A stretch of DNA of 64,000 bases from Fibrobacteria bacterium AD312 (GTDB lineage: Bacteria > Fibrobacterota > Fibrobacteria > Fibrobacterales > Fibrobacteraceae), in assembly GCA_001462345.1 (NCBI GenBank), contig LIUM01000040.1, forward strand, positions 103,832-167,831, read 5' to 3'. Positions within the stretch are counted from its first letter, which is position 1; the number at the start of each line of letters is the position of its first letter. The notes below the pieces were generated by a model, which worked only from the letters and a program-made list of their open reading frames with translations, made no database searches and had not been told where the DNA came from. Position numbers and translations under genes: made by a program. Shown in pieces: positions 54,077 through 62,030 of this stretch.

Positions 54077-55309
54077 TTATTTTTTATTTGTATCTAATCT
54101 TTTCGATGATATAAAAGGAAACGCTAAAAAAGGAAAAACTAAAAGAGCAGAGTCAATCCTCATGGATTGATTATAAAAAGTAAATGTTAAAATTAAAAAA
54201 GTTAGAACTAAGGCAGTTTGTGAATCTTCATTTGTTCTATTTCTATAATAATAAGGGACAGGTAAAAGAAAAAATAAATAATATAAAATGAGACCTAGTA
54301 ATCCTGTTTCTAAGAAGAGCATTCCGTGTGAAAAAAAATAGATATGTAAGAATTCAAATTTCTGCATAAAAATGGGGGTGTACAGAATTGTAAATTCAGC
54401 ATTACCTAATCCAATACCTAAAAGAAATTTATCTATTGTTGTTAAAAAAATGGTTTTTATTAATGGAAGAGCGGTCATTCGATCTATTCCAGCGGAATGA
54501 GATGCGTAAGATTCTTCAGAATAACTTGACAAAGAGTCAAACGTAAAAAAGTTTTCATTATTGTTATAAAGAAAAACCAATAAGGAAAATCCTAAACTCA
54601 ACACAAAAATACTTGCTGAAATTATTGGTAATAATCGAATCTTATTTTTAGAAAAAATAAAGGTTAATGATAATAGGATAACAAATTCTATAAAGAAAAA
54701 CTTTAATTCTGCCACTGCAGCTTGTATACAAGAACATAAAATAATGCAAGCAGTTAAAAAATAGGATATTCTTTTTTTCGATAATAAAACTAACGCAAAA
54801 ATATTTGAAAGAACTAAATGAATATTAGTGTACCCGTTTACGCCTGTTATTGTACCCCATAAACCTCCCACATTATCTCCAAAAAGATTTAAGATCAATG
54901 CTTGATAAATCATAATGGGAGTATTAATAAAAAGAGCAATAAGAGAAATTTTTGCAAATAAATAGAAGTCATCTTTTTTTAGAAATAACGTGCAGGCATA
55001 CCAAAATATGAAATACTTAAAAAGATTTCTAAGTCCCCATAAATAATAAAAAAAATTCTCATGATGGAGAAAATAAGATAATAACGTCAAAAAAAATAGT
55101 GAAAATAAAATTATTTTAAGTTGTCGGAGGATTGGGCTGTTGAATTCATATTTGTTTTTTTTTCTCAAAATAGAAACAAATAGGATAATAATTAAAATAT
55201 CACTTACATATTTTAATGCGGATAAAAAAGGAAAAATTTCAATAACCCCCAAGTTAATGAATGTATATGAAAATAGGAAGATGATTATGCTTCTTATCGA
55301 AATAGACAT
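54077..55309 (-). CDS. Wzy-like O-antigen polymerase
   Basis: A 410-residue membrane protein with about 10-11 hydrophobic helices and a large loop near residues 240-300 containing SAGIDRMTALPLIKTI and GIGLGNAEF, the typical Wzy-type periplasmic loop. No strict sequence signature exists, so the call rests on topology, loop motif and position beside the flippase and pyruvyl transferase. It overlaps the preceding glycosyltransferase by 16 bp. Confidence 0.75.
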   Translation of the reverse strand: MSISIRSIIIFLFSYTFINLGVIEIFPFLSALKYVSDILIIILFVSILRKKNKYEFNSPILRQLKIILFSLFFLTLLSYFLHHENFFYYLWGLRNLFKYFIFWYACTLFLKKDDFYLFAKISLIALFINTPIMIYQALILNLFGDNVGGLWGTITGVNGYTNIHLVLSNIFALVLLSKKRISYFLTACIILCSCIQAAVAELKFFFIEFVILLSLTFIFSKNKIRLLPIISASIFVLSLGFSLLVFLYNNNENFFTFDSLSSYSEESYASHSAGIDRMTALPLIKTIFLTTIDKFLLGIGLGNAEFTILYTPIFMQKFEFLHIYFFSHGMLFLETGLLGLILYYLFFLLPVPYYYRNRTNEDSQTALVLTFLILTFTFYNQSMRIDSALLVFPFLAFPFISSKRLDTNKK

Positions 55310-56271
55310 ATATATACTTTTAATAGTTTTTGATAAACTTTTGGGAAATAAAGTTTACCTAATAAATTAACTTTTTTTATATTGGGCATTTTTGCATGAA
55401 GTAAAAAATTAATTCTATTATTTTTTATAAAATACTGAGTTTCATTAAATGATGAATGATTAAAGTAATTATGCCAATATGAACTAATAATAATTTCAAC
55501 GGCAACGCTTAATATTAAATTAGTCCAAGGTTCATATTTTATTTGAGAATTATTTTTTTCTTTTATTATATTCCATAAATCAATTAAAGGTTCAGGAAAT
55601 TTTTCCTTTGAAACATTACTAGAAGCAGAATCACTTCTATTTAAACAATAATAAAGTGGCTTTCCTATATGATAAACGGATGAACAGTATTTAAGATAAT
55701 CGTACAAAAAAATCCAATCTTCACCATTTTTTAATCCTGGAATATAGGATAAATGTTTGTTTTTAACAATTTCTGATTTGAAAAGTTTACAAACACCACC
55801 AATTACATACCCAAACTTACCCCAGATCAGTTGATTTATTTGATCCCCTGTTAATAACTCTTTAGGTCGATTTAAAACTAAAGTAATGTTATTCGCCTCA
55901 TCTATTTTTGACAAACCACAGAAAACTAAATCAGCATTTGTTTTATTTGCACCAATAAGCATTTCTTCGATATAATCAGAATGCCAAAAATCATCAGGAT
56001 CAATGCATGTAAAATAGATCCCGTTCATGTATTGTAAGCCAACATTTCTTGCAACAGAAACACCTTGATTTTTTTGATGAAATACACGAATTCTAGAGTC
56101 TTTTTTAGCCCATTCATCACAAATTTCACCACATCGATCAGGAGAACCATCATCAACTAATATGATTTCTAAATTATCATACGTTTGGTTCACAATACTT
56201 TGAATGCATTTGTCCAAATACAATTCGACCTTGTATATTGGAACAATTACACTAACTAATTCATGAGTCAT
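55294..56271 (-). CDS. Family 2 glycosyltransferase
   Basis: A 325-residue GT2 enzyme: VSVIVPIYKVELYLDKCIQS at the start, ILVDDGSPDRCGEICDEW with the nucleotide-binding Asp, GVSVARNVGL, and FTCIDPDDFWH with the DxD motif (about 92). Adds a sugar to the lipid-linked unit on the cytoplasmic side. The C-terminal region has hydrophobic patches but no clear helix pair. Overlaps the polymerase gene by 16 bp. Confidence 0.92.
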   Translation of the reverse strand: MTHELVSVIVPIYKVELYLDKCIQSIVNQTYDNLEIILVDDGSPDRCGEICDEWAKKDSRIRVFHQKNQGVSVARNVGLQYMNGIYFTCIDPDDFWHSDYIEEMLIGANKTNADLVFCGLSKIDEANNITLVLNRPKELLTGDQINQLIWGKFGYVIGGVCKLFKSEIVKNKHLSYIPGLKNGEDWIFLYDYLKYCSSVYHIGKPLYYCLNRSDSASSNVSKEKFPEPLIDLWNIIKEKNNSQIKYEPWTNLILSVAVEIIISSYWHNYFNHSSFNETQYFIKNNRINFLLHAKMPNIKKVNLLGKLYFPKVYQKLLKVYICLFR

Positions 56272-56280
56272 AAAAAGCCT

Positions 56281-56367
56281 TCATTTTTCTTTTTTTGACG
56301 CCACTTTTGCTCGCCATGAATATAGAAACAAATCTAAGTGATTTAATAAATTATGTATTCTACCCAT
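56281..56367 (-). pseudogene. 28-codon ORF, possibly truncated acyltransferase start
   Basis: Reads MGRIHNLLNHLDLFLYSWRA and ends KVASKKEK. GGGGG stands eight bases before the ATG. It resembles the first residues of small hexapeptide-type acetyltransferases, but no repeat region follows, so it is probably the remains of such a gene between two glycosyl-transfer genes. Confidence 0.3.
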
Positions 56368-56377
56368 ATTTTACCCC

Positions 56378-57241
56378 CTATTTTATCCAATCCCCAAATT
56401 TATAATCCCATTCTTCTGGCTCAAAAGGTTCAAAGCCACTAAAATGAGAAAATGTCAACTCGCCAAAATAGACTTGCCCATTAATATCATAAAAGTCTGC
56501 ACGGCAATGCTTAAAATCTGAAGTTAGCTTTTCTGCTAAAACAAGCATTTTTTCTAAACCATTAGGCTTTTTAATTTCTTTTTCTTTATTATTGGGGTAA
56601 TGTTGCATTAATGGTAAATGATTAAAGTTGGTATCAAAAAAATCAAATTTAGTTTGGTTTATACCTCTATCAGTAGCAACAAATAATGCTTTAGGTTTTC
56701 CATCAAAACAAAATACTTTATAGTCTTTTAACTCTGTTCCGGATTCATCAACCATATATTTTTCTGCAATAATTCTTGGTTTTACATTTTTATATGGCCA
56801 CTCACGTAATGCCCAGTAATAATTAAATTTTAAGCATCTGGATATTTTTTTTCTCGCTGTTGCTATATCCAATTTAGATTTATCTTTGCATATAATTAAA
56901 CCACCAGAGTCATGAGTGCATTTTAGTACAAATTGATTAGGTAATTTATCAAAATCAATATCATCAAAATGTTCCCATACGCCTAAAAGAGGGATTAGAT
57001 ATTTTTCTCCAATTATTTCTGCAATGTATTTGCGTACTTCATATTTATCTACAAGTGTTGTGTAAAGAGGGTTCCTGTCATGCAATTTTAACCATTGCAA
57101 TTTTTCATTAAATGTTTTAGGATCATCTAAATCAAGTTTATAACCCATTTTTATTCTAAAAACAATTTTTAACCACAAAGCATCTGGAATAAATCGAATT
57201 AGATATTTGTATAAAAATATTTTGAGATTATCCTTTATCAT
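56378..57241 (-). CDS. TupA-like ATP-grasp protein
   Basis: A 287-residue member of the TupA-like ATP-grasp family found in surface-polysaccharide loci. Seen: LDLDDPKTFNEKLQWLKLHDR, LVDKYEVRKYIAEIIGE, PNQFVLKCTHDSGGLIICKD with the ATP-binding Lys, and FYDINGQVYFGELTFSHFSGF with the metal-binding Asp and Glu. Thought to attach amino acids or amines to glycan groups, or act as a glycosyltransferase. The ATG overlaps the next gene's 3' end by 4 bp. Confidence 0.88.
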   Translation of the reverse strand: MIKDNLKIFLYKYLIRFIPDALWLKIVFRIKMGYKLDLDDPKTFNEKLQWLKLHDRNPLYTTLVDKYEVRKYIAEIIGEKYLIPLLGVWEHFDDIDFDKLPNQFVLKCTHDSGGLIICKDKSKLDIATARKKISRCLKFNYYWALREWPYKNVKPRIIAEKYMVDESGTELKDYKVFCFDGKPKALFVATDRGINQTKFDFFDTNFNHLPLMQHYPNNKEKEIKKPNGLEKMLVLAEKLTSDFKHCRADFYDINGQVYFGELTFSHFSGFEPFEPEEWDYKFGDWIK

Positions 57242-57651
57242 GATATACTTCTTTTTTGTTTTGTGAAAAATTGAAAAGAAATTGCTAAAAGTATAATCGC
57301 TCTAACACTTATAAAAACAATGCTATGAGTGATTTCAATTATGGTAAAAATAACAATGCAACCTAAAAAACCTTGTGTCCAATTAGATTTCATTATTTTT
57401 AAAATGTTTTTTCTAGCAAAAATCATAATTATAGGGCTGTAAAATAAAAAAGCACCATAATATCTGCTATATTCAGGTATTTTAACAATTCCATCTTTTA
57501 AGAGCTGACGAATAAAATGAAAAATCAAAAAAAAGAAAAGAACAACGACAATTGTAATCGTAACAAATTTAGGAATTATCATCATATAGATGATATAGGA
57601 TATCACCGCAGAAACAAAAAGGATGTCATTTTCTTTTAACAAATTCAACAT
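57238..57651 (-). CDS. Small membrane protein of the polysaccharide operon
   Basis: A 137-residue protein with about four hydrophobic segments (FVSAVISYIIYMMII, ITIVVVLFFFLIFHFI, FLFYSPIIMIFA, IVFISVRAIILLAISF) and a basic end. Starts at the stop of the GT4 gene (TAATG) and overlaps the TupA start by 4 bp, so it is clearly part of the operon. Could be a shortened EpsG/Wzy-type or an accessory subunit; no signature. Confidence 0.7.
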   Translation of the reverse strand: MLNLLKENDILFVSAVISYIIYMMIIPKFVTITIVVVLFFFLIFHFIRQLLKDGIVKIPEYSRYYGAFLFYSPIIMIFARKNILKIMKSNWTQGFLGCIVIFTIIEITHSIVFISVRAIILLAISFQFFTKQKRSIS

Positions 57652-58751
57652 TATAAGCCAATTTTATTATAATATGCTTTATATTTATTCCCCATTTCTT
57701 TCATTGTAAACGGAGAACTTAAGAAATCAGAAGCTATCGTTAAGTTTAATGTTTTCCTGTTTGAAAAATTTTGCATTATTTTTGTCAACATCAAAACATT
57801 GTGAAGAGGAAATACTTCTCCACAATTAGGTAACTCTTCTAATATTTCCTTGTGTTGTGGTATATCAGAAAGAATAACGGGTAAATTACAGGCTATTGCC
57901 TCAATTACCGCATTTGGCAATCCTTCAGAATCGCTTGCTGAAACGAAAATATCTGCTGCTGATAGCCATTTTGTAATATTTGAAACCAACCCTTTAAACA
58001 TGATGTTTTTGTTTAGAGCATATTTTTTTTTCAATTCATTGAACAAAATGCCTTCTCCCAATAAAACCAAAATAGTATCATCACTCTTTAATTTGAGAAA
58101 AGCTTCTATAATGATATCTATATGTTTTCGAGGTATAAAGGAACCCGTAGAGATTAAAATTTTTGAGTCAGAAGGCAAACCAAGTTCTTCAAGGCACTTT
58201 TGTTTATCCAATGCATGGAATTTTTCAATGTCAACACCATTCTGTATTGATTTGATGTTGTTGCATCCGTATTTTGACTTCATCACATCGCATACAGTTT
58301 TTGAACATCCGACAACATTCTTGGAATGTTTGACAACAAAAGTATGAAGCTTTCCGATAACAAAACCAACGTATTTATTCATTCTTGTTGGAGTGTCTTC
58401 CATCGGGATATTTCTAAGAGTGATTACATGTGTAAACTTGAAAATTAGTGATACAAAGAACAAGCATATATCTGGCTTAACACCATTGGAATGGACTATT
58501 TCAAACGAATTTTGTTTCAGATACTTATATAGGCTTTTACATATCGTAAGAAAATTACTGCGTCTTAATTTCAGGGACTCAACATTTATTCCTTTATCTA
58601 TATACACTTGTTTTAAAGTTTCTTCTGGTTCTGGGAACAATGTCAATACTCGAACATCTTTCAATGAATCATTTGCATTGCAAATGATATTTAGAGTTTG
58701 ATTTGTTGGTCCAACTCTTCGGAGATCAGCAGAAACATATAGAATTTTCAT
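57651..58751 (-). CDS. Family 4 glycosyltransferase
   Basis: A GT4 enzyme of 366 residues, starting at the ATG at 58751, which overlaps the preceding stop (ATGA) with GGTGGA upstream; the ATG at 58766 would lie inside the previous gene. GPTNQTLNI near the N-terminus is the donor loop. NGVDIEKFH (about 175), ISTGSFIPRKHID and the acceptor/donor motif SASDSEGLPNAVIEAIACNLPVI (about 275, the E-x7-E region) are diagnostic. Retaining GT-B fold. Confidence 0.92.
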   Translation of the reverse strand: MKILYVSADLRRVGPTNQTLNIICNANDSLKDVRVLTLFPEPEETLKQVYIDKGINVESLKLRRSNFLTICKSLYKYLKQNSFEIVHSNGVKPDICLFFVSLIFKFTHVITLRNIPMEDTPTRMNKYVGFVIGKLHTFVVKHSKNVVGCSKTVCDVMKSKYGCNNIKSIQNGVDIEKFHALDKQKCLEELGLPSDSKILISTGSFIPRKHIDIIIEAFLKLKSDDTILVLLGEGILFNELKKKYALNKNIMFKGLVSNITKWLSAADIFVSASDSEGLPNAVIEAIACNLPVILSDIPQHKEILEELPNCGEVFPLHNVLMLTKIMQNFSNRKTLNLTIASDFLSSPFTMKEMGNKYKAYYNKIGL

Positions 58752-59677
58752 ACGTTTTTCCACCATCCAGGAAGGGAACTATGTTTTTTTATGGAATCTA
58801 GGCTCATTGATCTTATATCATTTCCTTTCCGATTTCCTGCAAACTTTGCTACACAAATAAAGCCAAACATTACAAAAGAAAAAAAATGCAAGTGCTTCAA
58901 CAAATCTTTTGAAACATACTTGACAAGTTTCATGCCTTCGCCATTGATATTTATCCCTTTAAAAACTTCTTCATGCATTTTCATAAATGCTGCAACATCA
59001 AAATTTCGTTTGTATTCTTGCATGTAAGTAAAATTATGTGAGTGTAATACATAAGCGTCAGGATCATATACCGTCTTATAACCCTTTTCAAGAGCTCGAG
59101 CAGCAATCAGCATATCTTCATTCGTAAGTATAGGGTATTCAAATCCACCTAAATCATAATATGCAGAACGTCTATAGGCAGAGCAGGCATCACTCATATA
59201 AAAAGCTTTGATTCCCAAAGTATTAATATCTGCAAAGGTTCTCACTTTTTTTTGCATAGGATAATTGAATTCTCGGATTAAGCGCTCATAATGAACTGCA
59301 TTTGGTTTAGCCTTTTGACGGCCACATACCATAGCTACTTTTTCATCTGCAAAATTAGAGATAATCTGTTCAATGTAGTTTTTCTGTTCAATAATGGCAT
59401 CTTGGGTAAAGAACAAAACAAACTCACCTACAGATTTATCAAAAGCTAAATGACGAGAGCCTCCATGATCAAATTCAGACCGTTTGATTTCAAGAATTTT
59501 GACTAGGTCGTAACTTTTAGCTATTTCGATGGTTTTATCAGTAGATTCTGAATCGGCAATTATAATTTCTGCAGGTTTAACTGTTTGTTTGCTCAATATA
59601 TCAAGCATGTCCTTGATATATTTTTCGGCATTCAGCGTCATGACAACTACACTGATTATTTTTTCAGTTGAACCCAT
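58748..59677 (-). CDS. Family 2 glycosyltransferase, rhamnosyltransferase-like
   Basis: A GT2 of 309 residues starting at the ATG at 59677, just after the epimerase stop; the longer frame would run 50 bp into that gene. ISVVVMTLNAEKYIKDML, EIIIADSESTDKTIEIA, EFDHGGSRHLAFDKSVGEFV and LFFTQDAIIE give the GT-A core. The block DHGGSRHLA is typical of rhamnosyl- or similar deoxyhexose transferases. Two-base spacing to the epimerase gene. Confidence 0.9.
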   Translation of the reverse strand: MGSTEKIISVVVMTLNAEKYIKDMLDILSKQTVKPAEIIIADSESTDKTIEIAKSYDLVKILEIKRSEFDHGGSRHLAFDKSVGEFVLFFTQDAIIEQKNYIEQIISNFADEKVAMVCGRQKAKPNAVHYERLIREFNYPMQKKVRTFADINTLGIKAFYMSDACSAYRRSAYYDLGGFEYPILTNEDMLIAARALEKGYKTVYDPDAYVLHSHNFTYMQEYKRNFDVAAFMKMHEEVFKGININGEGMKLVKYVSKDLLKHLHFFSFVMFGFICVAKFAGNRKGNDIRSMSLDSIKKHSSLPGWWKNV

Positions 59678-59678
59678 T

Positions 59679-60647
59679 TTATTCCAGCACCTTTTGTTCG
59701 CAGTCGTTCCACCAATCTTCAAAAGCACCTTCTAGCGTGTAGGTAAGCGGATAATTTCTATTCAATTTTTCACCGCTAATATTTGTGCTAATCATCAATT
59801 TTTTTACACGCGCGGGGCATATATTTAAGCCAAGGCCACCAAACAAACCACATACTGTTGCTACAGTCATCATTGGCTTTTTGGGGATAAATGGAATGAA
59901 TCGTTTCATACCCGTTACTTTAAGTATTGTATTTGTGATTTGTTCTATGGTAAAACTTGGATAGTAGCAACAATTATAAAGTTGGATTTTTTCTGCGTCT
60001 TTGTTCTCTGCCATGGCAAGCATTACACGCGCAAGGTCTTTTACATATATGCAAGCTTTGATAGTGTCCTTTCGACCAGCATAGGCAAACATATGAGATT
60101 TTAGTCCCTTGAAAAGGCGTGTCATGTTTCCTTTTTCACCTGTTCCAAAAACGATGCCTGGTCGAACGATGGAAAGTTTTCTTTCTGCAGCCTTTGCCGC
60201 CCATTCTAAGTGAATTTTTTCAGCAATAAGCTTTGAAATTCCGTAAGGTGTATTTGGCGTTGGGAGAGTTTCTTCGGATTTTAAACTTTCTGAGGCTCCA
60301 TACGGAGCAATACTACTAGTGAACACGATGTTTTCAATGCCCTTCTCTTGAGCAAAGGCACAAACGTTTTCTGCACCACGAATATTTGTTTCAAAATAAG
60401 TGTAATCAGGATGACCAGGAGTGCGATGAATTGCGGCAAAATTAAAAATTAGTGTATCTTTGCCAAAATCACCATTCATTTTAATCGGATTACGAACATC
60501 TACACGCTGGTTACAATCATCTGCACCACTTGCAAGTATGTCTGCTATTACAATTTTTGCTTCGGGGTACTTTTCTTTTAATAGGTTTTTTGTGTGAGTA
60601 CCTATAAAACCGCTTCCGCCAAAAATAATGAACTTCTTAAATTGCAT
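59679..60647 (-). CDS. NAD-dependent sugar epimerase/dehydratase
   Basis: A 322-residue short-chain dehydrogenase/reductase of the extended type. FIIFGGSGFIGTHTKNLL is the NAD-binding GxxGxxG loop, FTSSIAPYG the Ser site, and YGISKLIAE the catalytic YxxxK. RPGIVFGTGEKGNMTRLF defines the substrate end. Probably 4-epimerase or dehydratase for a nucleotide sugar; specificity not readable. Third gene from the left of the promoter, separated from the nucleotidyltransferase by 75 bp. Confidence 0.9.
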   Translation of the reverse strand: MQFKKFIIFGGSGFIGTHTKNLLKEKYPEAKIVIADILASGADDCNQRVDVRNPIKMNGDFGKDTLIFNFAAIHRTPGHPDYTYFETNIRGAENVCAFAQEKGIENIVFTSSIAPYGASESLKSEETLPTPNTPYGISKLIAEKIHLEWAAKAAERKLSIVRPGIVFGTGEKGNMTRLFKGLKSHMFAYAGRKDTIKACIYVKDLARVMLAMAENKDAEKIQLYNCCYYPSFTIEQITNTILKVTGMKRFIPFIPKKPMMTVATVCGLFGGLGLNICPARVKKLMISTNISGEKLNRNYPLTYTLEGAFEDWWNDCEQKVLE

Positions 60648-60722
60648 TTTTCCCTTCCATCCAATAATCTAGCATAAACCCCAATGTACCTGTTACAGCA
60701 ACCCTCATCCCACTCTCGCTCT
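60648..60722. other. Spacer between nucleotidyltransferase and epimerase genes
   Basis: On the minus strand the end of the nucleotidyltransferase gene is followed by a near-duplicate of its last codons (GAGCGGGATGAA, then GAGCGAGAGTGGGATGA). A short open stretch starting MRVAVTGTLGF then follows, which may be a remnant of another Rossmann-type gene. Confidence 0.35.
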
Positions 60723-61658
60723 TCATCCCGCTCTCACTTCATCCGCTAAAATGTCGTTATGGTGTGTAGAATCTTTTAGTGAGGCGTTTTCCCATACAAT
60801 GCTATTCTGTAGGTTGCAGTTTTCTATTTGGCAGTTATCGCCTATGGATACGTTTGGGCCTATTTGGCTGCTGGTGATTTTGACGCCTTTGCCAATGTAG
60901 CAAGGGGCTATTACTTGAGTATCTGGGTATTGGTTTTTGTTAGAGTTATCGTTTTCAGATATTAATGTGGCGTTTGTCTCTAGGAGTGTTTCTTTGAGGC
61001 CACAATCTAACCATTGATCTATGTTTTGTGTTTTAAACTGAATGCCGTTTTCAATCATTAGTTGGAGTGCGTCGGTGAGTTGGTATTCGCCTTTGGTGCG
61101 CTTGTCTTCGCTAATGATTGTGTTAATCGCTTTTTTTAGAGCGGCTACGTCTTTAATGTAGTAGAGCCCTACTAGTGCCTCGTTAGAGACAAATTCTTTT
61201 GGTTTTTCGACGAGTTTGGTGATTTCACCAGCTTCGTTTTTGATTGCCACTCCAAAGCGTTCTGGGTTTTCGACTTTTAATGTCATTAATATATTGGTGT
61301 CGCTTTTTTTAAGGTCATTGAGGTCTGCCTTAAAAAGGGTATCCCCTAAGATAATGAGTACAGGTTCGTCGTCAGTGAGGTAAGGGAGGCAGAGTTGTAT
61401 GGCTTGTGCTAACCCTTGTGGGTCTTTTTGTTGAATGATTCTCGTTTGCCCCCAGTTTTGTTTTTGGAGGTGAGATTCTATGCATTCTGATTTGTAGCCT
61501 GTAATAAAGAGGGTCTCTGTAATAGGGAGTTGTTGAGCGCTTTCGATAATCCAATTGAGTATGGGTTTACCAGCCACAGGTAATAAGCATTTAGGCAAAA
61601 TTAAAGTATAGGGCTTTAATCGTTCACCTTTGCCTGCAACTGGTAATATTAATTTCAT
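60723..61658 (-). CDS. Sugar-phosphate nucleotidyltransferase
   Basis: A 311-residue enzyme that activates a sugar 1-phosphate as NDP-sugar, and presumably the first gene of the operon. It shows LILPVAGKGERLKPYTLILPKCLLPVAGKP (the NTP-binding GxGxRxxPxT...PK motif, in split form), PVLIILGDTLFKADL (metal-binding Asp), VEKP and GLYYIKD. The C-terminal ~90 residues form hexapeptide-like turns (CYIGKGVKITSSQIGPNVSIGDNCQIE). Resembles RmlA/GalU-like proteins of archaeal or Bacteroidota type. Confidence 0.88.
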   Translation of the reverse strand: MKLILPVAGKGERLKPYTLILPKCLLPVAGKPILNWIIESAQQLPITETLFITGYKSECIESHLQKQNWGQTRIIQQKDPQGLAQAIQLCLPYLTDDEPVLIILGDTLFKADLNDLKKSDTNILMTLKVENPERFGVAIKNEAGEITKLVEKPKEFVSNEALVGLYYIKDVAALKKAINTIISEDKRTKGEYQLTDALQLMIENGIQFKTQNIDQWLDCGLKETLLETNATLISENDNSNKNQYPDTQVIAPCYIGKGVKITSSQIGPNVSIGDNCQIENCNLQNSIVWENASLKDSTHHNDILADEVRAG

Positions 61659-61875
61659 GCTTGTTTGGCCTCTTTTTTAGTTGTAATATTTCTGTAATAT
61701 TCTGAAAGATAGTAATGTTTTTTTTATCGTTCTTTGAGTTTTTAAGGTTTTTTTATGTTTTTTGGGCTTTTAGTACTAAAGTATTAGGCTGTAATACGCA
61801 AAAAAGGGCATTTTTTGTATGGTTTTAATAGGAAAGGGGGTGTGCAAAACCCCCAATTTTGTTATATTATTTTTC
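61659..61875. other. Divergent region between the polysaccharide operon and the leuA-type leader
   Basis: About 215 bp. It should hold both promoters. GGGGG (61836-61840) and CCCCC (61850-61854) form a strong hairpin. TATATT at 61863-61868 may be a -10 box for the leader. No -35 partner stands out. Confidence 0.4.
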
Positions 61876-61923
61876 ATGATTCACCGTAATTTTTTATTAG
61901 CCCTCCTTCTAAGTCGCTTTTGA
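61876..61923 (+). CDS. leuL-like: Leucine leader peptide
   Basis: A 15-residue open frame MIHRNFLLALLLSRF with five Leu codons (TTA TTA, then CTC CTT CTA), ending in TGA at 61921-61923. It overlaps the first arm of an RNA hairpin and stands about 150 bp before the 2-isopropylmalate synthase-type gene. No strong ribosome site was seen, so it may be read from a nearly leaderless transcript. The sequence pattern, position and following structure match amino-acid attenuators. Confidence 0.7.
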   Translation: MIHRNFLLALLLSRF

Positions 61924-61989
61924 AGCGGGGTTTTTACGGTATAATAAAAAACGGCCTGCTTCGATTTCGAGGTGGGCTTTGTTTTTTTT
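61915..61989 (+). promoter_or_regulatory. Transcription attenuator of the leuA-type gene
   Basis: Three mutually exclusive pairings are visible. The pause hairpin is CGCTT (61915-61919) with AAGCG (61923-61927). The antiterminator is GAAGCGGG (61922-61929) with CCTGCTTC (61955-61962). The terminator is GCCTGCTTCG (61954-61963) with CGAGGTGGGC (61968-61977), followed by TTTG and T8. If the ribosome stalls on the Leu codons the antiterminator forms; if not, the terminator forms. Confidence 0.78.
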
Positions 61990-62030
61990 CTTAGCCTCTT
62001 CGTTGTTGGAGTTTGGCAAGGAGATAAAAA

